A stretch of DNA of 64,000 nucleotides from Patiria miniata (Eukaryota > Echinodermata > Asteroidea > Valvatida > Asterinidae). Shown one piece after another: positions 56,201-64,000 of this stretch. The position numbers were made by a program, and so were the translations under genes. Numbering within the stretch: position 1 is the first letter of the stretch; every line of letters begins with the position of its first letter. The notes under the pieces were generated by a model. It was not told where the DNA came from. It was given only the letters and a program-made list of their open reading frames with translations, and made no database searches. The stretch is taken from assembly GCF_015706575.1 (NCBI RefSeq), contig NW_024037062.1, forward strand, positions 8,924,811 through 8,988,810, in the 5' to 3' direction.

Positions 56201-59200
56201 AAAAGCACATCTGTCCACATATCGAATTGGAATGTGTTCTAGGGTCCTTTAGGCATCTTTCTAGCAAGTTTGAAGCAATTTGATTTTTTGGCCAAAATTG
56301 AAAAAAACACAAGGGGTAAGCCTTACTTTTTTATCAAAATTTGGCCAAAAATTGACTTTTCTCCAAACAATGCAGAAATGTCATTGGGGTAAGGGTAGCC
56401 TCAATCAACCTTTAATCACCCACTAACTTGAAGATTTGGGCAAAAAATCTTCAATTTTTATAGAAAAAAATCATTCTTTTTGACTGATTTTACCCCAAAT
56501 TTTCGTCAAAATTTCATTTTGAAAAGCACATCTGTCCACATATCGAATTGGAATGTGTTCTAGGGTCCTTTAGGCATCTTTCTAGCAAGTTTGAAGCAAT
56601 TTGATTTTTTGGCCAAAATTGAAAAAAACACAAGGGGTAAGCCTTACTTTTTTATCAAAATTTGGCCAAAAAATGACTTTTAGCCAAACAATGCAGAAAT
56701 GTCTTTGGAGGTAGGAGTAGCCTCAATCAACCTTTAATCACCCAATAACTTGAAGATTTGGGCAAAAAATCTTCAATTTTTATAGAAAAAAATCATTCTT
56801 TTTGACTGATTTTACCCCAAATTTTCGTCAAAATTTCATTTTGAAAAGCACGTCTGTCCACATATCGAATTGGAATGTGTTCTAAGGTCCTTTAGGCATC
56901 TTTCTAGCAAGTTTGAAACAATTTGATTTTTTGGCCAAAATTGAAAAAAAAACACAAGGGGTAAGCCTTACTTTTTTATCAAAATTTGGCCAAAAATTGA
57001 CTTTTCTCCCAACAATGCAGAAATGTCTTTGGAGGTAAGAGTAGCCTCAATCAACCTTTAATCACCCACTAACTTGAGGATTTGGGCAAAAAATCTTCGA
57101 TTTTTATAGAAAAAAATCATTCTTTTTGACTGATTTTACCCCAAATTTTCGTCAAAATTTCATTTTGAAAAGCACATCTGTCCACATATCGAATTGGAAT
57201 GTGTTCTAGGGTCCTTTAGGCATCTTTCTAGCAAGTTTGAAGCAATTTGATTTTTTGGCCAAAATTGAAAAAAACACAAGGGGTAAGCCTTACTTTTTTA
57301 TCAAAATTTGGCCAAAAATTGACTTTTCTCCAAACAATGCAGAAATGTCTTTGGAGGTAAGACTAGCCTCAATCAACCTTTAATCACCCAATAACTTGAA
57401 GATTTGGGCAAAAAATCATCGATTTTTATAGAAAAAAAATCATTCTTTTTGACTGATTTTACCCCAAATTTTCTTCCAAATTTCATTTTGAAAAGCACAT
57501 CTGTCCACATATCGAATTGGAATGTGTTCTGGGGTCCTTTAGGCATCTTTCTAGCAAGTTTGAAGCAATTTGATTTTTTGGCCAAAATTGAAAAAAACAC
57601 AAGGGGTAAGCCTTACTTTTTTATCAAAATTTGGCCAAAAAATGACTTTTAGCCAAACAATGCAGAAATGTCTTTGGAGGTAGGAGTAGCCTCAATCAAC
57701 CTTTAATCACCCAATAACTTGAAGATTTGGGCAAAAAATCTTCAATTTTTATAGAAAAAAATCATTCTTTTTGACTGATTTTACCCCAAATTTTCGTCAA
57801 AATTTCATTTTGAAAAGCACGTCTGTCCACATATCGAATTGGAATGTGTTCTAAGGTCCTTTAGGCATCTTTCTAGCAAGTTTGAAACAATTTGATTTTT
57901 TGGCCAAAATTGAAAAAAAAAACACAAGGGGTAAGCCTTACTTTTTTATCAAAATTTGGCCAAAAATTGACTTTTCTCCCAACAATGCAGAAATGTCTTT
58001 GGAGGTAAGAGTAGCCTCAATCAACCTTTAATCACCCACTAACTTGAGGATTTGGGCAAAAAATCTTCGATTTTTATAGAAAAAAATCATTCTTTTTGAC
58101 TGATTTTACCCCAAATTTTCGTCAAAATTTCATTTTGAAAAGCACATCTGTCCACATATCGAATTGGAATGTGTTCTAGGGTCCTTTAGGCATCTTTCTA
58201 GCAAGTTTGAAGCAATTTGATTTTTTGGCCAAAATTGAAAAAAAAAACAAGGGGTAAGCCTTACTTTTTTATCAAAATTTGGCCAAAAATTGACTTTTCT
58301 CCCAACAATGCAGAAATGTCTTTGGAGGTAAGAGTAGCCTCAATCAACCTTTAATCACCCACTAACTTGAGGATTTGGGCAAAAAATCTTCGATTTTTAT
58401 AGAAAAAAATCATTCTTTTTGACTGATTTTACCCCAAATTTTCGTCAAAATTTCATTTTGAAGAGCACATCTGTCCACATATCGAATTGGAATGTGTTCT
58501 AGGGTCCTTTAGGCATCTTTCTAGCAAGTTTGAAGCAATTTGATTTTTTGGCCAAAATTGAAAAAAACACAAGGGGTAAGCCTTACTTTTTTATCAAAAT
58601 TTGGCCAAAAATTGACTTTTCTCCAAACAATGCAGAAATGTCTTTGGAGGTAAGACTAGCCTCAATCAACCTTTAATCACCCAATAACTTGAAGATTTGG
58701 GCAAAAAATCATCGATTTTTATAGAAAAAAAATCATTCTTTTTGACTGATTTTACCCCAAATTTTCTTCCAAATTTCATTTTGAAAAGCACATCTGTCCA
58801 CATATCGAATTGGAATGTGTTCTGGGGTCCTTTAGGCATCTTTCTAGCAAGTTTGAAGCAATTTGATTTTTTGGCCAAAATTGAAAAAAACACAAGGGGT
58901 AAGCCTTACTTTTTTATCAAAATTTGGCCAAAAATTGACTTTTCTCCAAACAATGCAGAAATGTCTTTGGAGGTAAGAGTAGCCTCAATCAACCTTTAAT
59001 CACCCAATAACTTGAAGATTTGGGCAAAAAATCATCGATTTTTATAGAAAAAAAATCATTCTTTTTGACTGATTTTACCCCAAATTTTCGTCCAAATTTC
59101 ATTTTGAAAAGCACATCTGTCCACATATCGAATTGGAATGTGTTCTAGGGTCCTTTAGGCATCTTTCTAGCAAGTTTGAAGCAATTTGATTTTTTGGCCA

Positions 59201-62200
59201 AAATTGAAAAAAACACAAGGGGTAAGCCTTACTTTTTTATCAAAATTTGGCCAAAAATTGACTTTTCTCCAAACAATGCAGAAATGTCATTGGGGTAAGG
59301 GTAGCCTCAATCAACCTTTAATCACCCACTAACTTGAAGATTTGGGCAAAAAATCTTCAATTTTTATAGAAAAAAATCATTCTTTTTGACTGATTTTACC
59401 CCAAATTTTCGTCAAAATTTCATTTTGAAAAGCACATCTGTCCACATATCGAATTGGAATGTGTTCTAGGGTCCTTTAGGCATCTTTCTAGCAAGTTTGA
59501 AGCAATTTGATTTTTTGGCCAAAATTGAAAAAAACACAAGGGGTAAGCCTTACTTTTTTATCAAAATTTGGCCAAAAAATGACTTTTAGCCAAACAATGC
59601 AGAAATGTCTTTGGAGGTAGGAGTAGCCTCAATCAACCTTTAATCACCCAATAACTTGAAGATTTGGGCAAAAAATCTTCAATTTTTATAGAAAAAAATC
59701 ATTCTTTTTGACTGATTTTACCCCAAATTTTCGTCAAAATTTCATTTTGAAAAGCACGTCTGTCCACATATCGAATTGGAATGTGTTCTAAGGTCCTTTA
59801 GGCATCTTTCTAGCAAGTTTGAAACAATTTGATTTTTTGGCCAAAATTGAAAAAAAAACACAAGGGGTAAGCCTTACTTTTTTATCAAAATTTGGCCAAA
59901 AATTGACTTTTCTCCCAACAATGCAGAAATGTCTTTGGAGGTAAGAGTAGCCTCAATCAACCTTTAATCACCCACTAACTTGAGGATTTGGGCAAAAAAT
60001 CTTCGATTTTTATAGAAAAAAATCATTCTTTTTGACTGATTTTACCCCAAATTTTCGTCAAAATTTCATTTTGAAAAGCACATCTGTCCACATATCGAAT
60101 TGGAATGTGTTCTAGGGTCCTTTAGGCATCTTTCTAGCAAGTTTGAAGCAATTTGATTTTTTGGCCAAAATTGAAAAAAACACAAGGGGTAAGCCTTACT
60201 TTTTTATCAAAATTTGGCCAAAAATTGACTTTTCTCCAAACAATGCAGAAATGTCTTTGGAGGTAAGACTAGCCTCAATCAACCTTTAATCACCCAATAA
60301 CTTGAAGATTTGGGCAAAAAATCATCGATTTTTATAGAAAAAAAATCATTCTTTTTGACTGATTTTACCCCAAATTTTCTTCCAAATTTCATTTTGAAAA
60401 GCACATCTGTCCACATATCGAATTGGAATGTGTTCTGGGGTCCTTTAGGCATCTTTCTAGCAAGTTTGAAGCAATTTGATTTTTTGGCCAAAATTGAAAA
60501 AAACACAAGGGGTAAGCCTTACTTTTTTATCAAAATTTGGCCAAAAAATGACTTTTAGCCAAACAATGCAGAAATGTCTTTGGAGGTAGGAGTAGCCTCA
60601 ATCAACCTTTAATCACCCAATAACTTGAAGATTTGGGCAAAAAATCTTCAATTTTTATAGAAAAAAATCATTCTTTTTGACTGATTTTACCCCAAATTTT
60701 CGTCAAAATTTCATTTTGAAAAGCACGTCTGTCCACATATCGAATTGGAATGTGTTCTAAGGTCCTTTAGGCATCTTTCTAGCAAGTTTGAAACAATTTG
60801 ATTTTTTGGCCAAAATTGAAAAAAAAACACAAGGGGTAAGCCTTACTTTTTTATCAAAATTTGGCCAAAAATTGACTTTTCTCCCAACAATGCAGAAATG
60901 TCTTTGGAGGTAAGAGTAGCCTCAATCAACCTTTAATCACCCACTAACTTGAGGATTTGGGCAAAAAATCTTCGATTTTTATAGAAAAAAATCATTCTTT
61001 TTGACTGATTTTACCCCAAATTTTCGTCAAAATTTCATTTTGAAGAGCACATCTGTCCACATATCGAATTGGAATGTGTTCTAGGGTCCTTTAGGCATCT
61101 TTCTAGCAAGTTTGAAGCAATTTGATTTTTTGGCCAAAATTGAAAAAAACACAAGGGGTAAGCCTTACTTTTTTATCAAAATTTGGCCAAAAATTGACTT
61201 TTCTCCAAACAATGCAGAAATGTCTTTGGAGGTAAGACTAGCCTCAATCAACCTTTAATCACCCAATAACTTGAAGATTTGGGCAAAAAATCATCGATTT
61301 TTATAGAAAAAAAATCATTCTTTTTGACTGATTTTACCCCAAATTTTCTTCCAAATTTCATTTTGAAAAGCACATCTGTCCACATATCGAATTGGAATGT
61401 GTTCTGGGGTCCTTTAGGCATCTTTCTAGCAAGTTTGAAGCAATTTGATTTTTTGGCCAAAATTGAAAAAAACACAAGGGGTAAGCCTTACTTTTTTATC
61501 AAAATTTGGCCAAAAATTGACTTTTCTCCAAACAATGCAGAAATGTCTTTGGAGGTAAGAGTAGCCTCAATCAACCTTTAATCACCCAATAACTTGAAGA
61601 TTTGGGCAAAAAATCATCGATTTTTATAGAAAAAAAATCATTCTTTTTGACTGATTTTACCCCAAATTTTCGTCCAAATTTCATTTTGAAAAGCACATCT
61701 GTCCACATATCGAATTGGAATGTGTTCTAGGGTCCTTTAGGCATCTTTCTAGCAAGTTTGAAGCAATTTGATTTTTTGGCCAAAATTGAAAAAAACACAA
61801 GGGGTAAGCCTTACTTTTTTATCAAAATTTGGCCCAAAATTGACTTTTCTCCAAACAATGCAGAAATGTCTTTGGAGGTAAGAGAGAGTAGCCTCAATCA
61901 ACCTTTAATCACCCAATAACTTGAAGATTTGGGCAAAAAATCATCGATTTTTATAGAAAAAAAATCATTCTTTTTGACGGATTTTACCCCGAATTTTCAT
62001 TGAAATTTCATTTTGAAAAGCACATCTGTCCACATATCGAATTGGAATGTGTTCTGGGGTCCTTTAGGCATCTTTCTAGCAAGTTTGAAGCAATATCTGT
62101 CCAGATATCAAATTGGAATGTGTTCTAGGGTCCTTTAGGCATCTTTCTAGCAAGTTTGAAGCAATTTGATTTTTTGGCCAAAATTGAAAAAAACACAAGG

Positions 62201-62580
62201 GGTAAGCCTTACTTTTTTATCAAAATTTGGCCCAAAATTGACTATTCTCCCAACAATGCAGAAATGTCTGCCCAATAACTTGAAGATTTGGGCAAAAAAT
62301 CATCGATTTTTATAGAAAAAAAAACACATTCTTTTTGACTGATTTTACCCCAAATTTTCGTCCAAATTTCATTTTGAAAAGCACATCTGTCCAGATATCG
62401 AATTGGAATGTGTTCTAGGGACCTTTAGGCATATCTCTAGCAAGTTTGAAGCAAATCGATTTTTTGGCCAAAATTGAAAAAAAAACAAGGGGTTAGCCTT
62501 ACATTTTTATCAAAATTTGGCATTTGATTTTTTGGCTGAAATCGAAAAACAAAAAAATGCAAGGGGTTAACCTTACTCTT
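53300..62580. repeat. Satellite array, unit about 323 bp, about 28-29 units
   Basis: The landmark CATTCTTTTTGACTGATTTT recurs at 53891, 54214, 54536, 54860 and 55183, spacing 322-324 bp. Each unit contains CCACATATCGAATTGGAATG, CCTTTAGGCATCTTTCTAGC, TTTTTTGGCCAAAATTGAAA and CCTCAATCAACCTTTAATCA. Edge units (53300-53560 and 62080-62580) are diverged or deleted; central units are nearly identical. Short open frames of 75-100 codons on both strands repeat with the unit and are not genes. Confidence 0.97.
55231..61600. repeat. Higher-order repeat within the satellite, period 2906 bp (nine units)
   Basis: Private variants recur exactly 2906 bp apart: TCATTGGGGTAAGGG at 56381 and 59287; ATGACTTTTAGCC at 56673/59579 and 57642/60548; CACGTCTGTCC at 56850/59756; GAAGAGCAC at 55554 and 58460. 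A third partial copy is 324 bp (one unit) shorter (58460 to 61042 is 2582). Confidence 0.9.
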
Positions 62581-62689
62581 TTTGTCAAAAGACGACCCTG
62601 CAAGATCATTAAAATGAAAGATACAAGATTAAAACAAATCTGTAAGGCAAAAGGGACAGTATAATCTGCAAAGAATGTTCAAATTTTCA

Positions 62690-63115
62690 CGTTTTTCATT
62701 TCATGAGAAGCGCTTAAACCTTTTATTGCACCCATTATAATGCCTCTTAGCCAACTATTGAATGAACAAAAAAAACAGTAACTGATAAAACAAATATACA
62801 AAAATCAAAGTTCTTTACATTCTCAGACAAATTCAAAGACATAATTTCACCAACGTGAGATGAACATGGATGAATTGATACAACATGTAACTTTCAAAGA
62901 AAAAAATGTTTCAACTCAACTTCTTTATACATTACTAAATGTAAAAAAGGTAAGTAAATGAGATGTCCTGTACATGACATTAATATATTTTAAATCAAAT
63001 TTAACAAACAAACAACAAAATCGATTAGATTGTCTCCGAAAATCCCATTTTGCACATGTAGGCAGACTATGATCTGAGGTAATTATATCTCCGAGAAAGT
63101 CATATCGCAACAAAG
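62690..63115. repeat. Right direct-repeat arm flanking the satellite
   Basis: Same orientation as 52880-53290. Begins near CCTTTTATTGCACCCATTAT (left arm CCTTTTACAGGACCCATAAG) and ends near ATCTCCGAGAAAGTCATATCG (left arm ATCTCCGAGGAACAAGTTAATCG). Confidence 0.7.
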
Positions 63116-63587
63116 GCGAACTGATAAAATGTGTATCATCTTTTCCAGCAATTGAATTGGGTAAAAACTGTCAAACTATTGGGAAGAATTTGCCCAAGAG
63201 TGTAGGCAGTTGATAATTCGACCAGCGTTGGTCGAATTAGCAACCCATTTTGCCCAACCTTTTTACAGTGTAGCATCTCTGTATTAAAACAACGCTAATT
63301 TTGTGTGGCATCTATAAACAAAAATGGGTAAAAGTGTACTTAAGGACCCTGTTCCTAGACTGTTTATGAGAATAAAAAGCCACTAATTGTATCGTTTGAG
63401 CCCATCTAAATAGCAGGCGCTGTTGAAAAGCAATTGGTACCTTGGTAATCGTGTAGTTTAGGGCATCGCACCACTTACGTTTTACAAATTCCGTTTATAA
63501 ATCAAAACTCTGCCCTCTTTCTACAATAAGACAGCTGATACTAAACATCTTAACAAACTATTTTGATGATTTCAAACACACAAAGTT
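63116..63587. other. Unique-looking stretch, no gene seen
   Basis: No exon or repeat recognised beyond a small inverted word pair (TTTTTACAGTG / GGGTAAAAACTG; GACCAGCGTTGGTC palindrome at about 63220). Confidence 0.4.
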
Positions 63588-63951
63588 AGCTTGAGTAACT
63601 CCAGCTTCAAAGCTCATCAGGAATTTGACATAGAGCTGGAGCTAAAACTACGTTGTAGATACTAGATTCTAAGAGGCCCTAAAAATGGGACTCTCTGTAT
63701 CTGTATCACAAAAATGGTCCTTTTTCCCTCTATTAATCCCAACCCAGATTCCATGAAACATAATGAGGTATGTTTAATGGAATCTGGTTTGGGAAACTAG
63801 AGGGAAAAAGGACCATTTTTGTGATACAGATAGTGACACAGAGAGGGTCCCGTTTTTTTTACTCTTAGAATCTAGGATCTACAGCGTAGTTTGAGCTCCA
63901 ACTCTTTATGTCAAATTCCTGATGAGCATTGGAGCTGGAGTTACTCAAGCT
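63588..63951. repeat. 364-bp near-perfect palindrome
   Basis: AGCTTGAGTAACTCCAGCTT (63588) is answered by GGAGTTACTCAAGCT (63951). Arms pair along almost all their length, including GTATCACAAAAATGGTCCTT / AAGGACCATTTTTGTGATAC and CATCAGGAATTTGACATA / TATGTCAAATTCCTGATG, with only a few bases of loop near 63765. MITE or source of a long hairpin RNA. Confidence 0.9.
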
Positions 63952-64000
63952 ATTAAAAAGTGAGTGACTTTTCCTGCTTGTATTATAGCCAAATGTTGAG

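Noticed and set aside
53300..62580. Recurring 75-100-codon frames starting MGKKSSIF or MFFSILAKK
   Set aside because: They repeat with the satellite unit on both strands, with no codon-like substitution pattern visible.

Overview
This is a eukaryotic (animal) genomic window. It contains four split, metazoan-type genes with GT-AG introns, embedded in DNA dense with miniature inverted-repeat transposons (MITEs), tRNA-derived SINEs, minisatellites and a large satellite array. The gene set (UBE2D-class E2, atypical synaptotagmin, effector caspase, GRHPR) fits a bilaterian. The compact introns, GC-rich coding exons and abundant short MITEs/SINEs suggest a marine invertebrate, possibly a deuterostome. 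I cannot name the species from sequence alone.

Layout. 1-2.9 kb: a TA-flanked mariner-like nonautonomous element. 2.9-8.8 kb (+): a complete six-exon UBE2D-like ubiquitin-conjugating enzyme of 148 aa; its last intron is mostly a 34-bp minisatellite interrupted by a hAT-type MITE. 8.8-18.7 kb: no gene I can support; MITEs, hairpins and poly-G tracts. 18.8-23.7 kb (+): a five-coding-exon atypical synaptotagmin of 537 aa. 23.7-29.9 kb: repeats only. 29.9-35.0 kb (-): a five-exon effector-type caspase of 342 aa whose intron 1 is nearly all a 23-bp minisatellite and whose intron 3 is nearly all a 43-bp minisatellite. 36.9-52.1 kb (+): an eight-exon glyoxylate/hydroxypyruvate reductase (GRHPR) of 361 aa, head-to-head with the caspase, whose long introns hold nested MITEs, SINEs and a 1.16-kb foldback. 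53.3-62.6 kb: a tandem satellite of about 323 bp with a higher-order period of 2906 bp, bracketed by diverged direct repeats. 62.6-64 kb: unique DNA and a 364-bp near-perfect palindrome.

The four genes are not an operon-like system: ubiquitin transfer, membrane trafficking, apoptosis and glyoxylate metabolism are unrelated jobs. The most unusual content is the repeat architecture. Two families of TTAA-ended MITEs share a central palindrome module. One of them shows coordinated changes in both palindrome halves. MITE ends lie within about 20-25 bp of coding splice sites, or at the stop codon, at least four times. The satellite has a higher-order structure and flanking direct-repeat arms. All exon models were built by hand from splice motifs, reading-frame continuity and family resemblance, without database searches.
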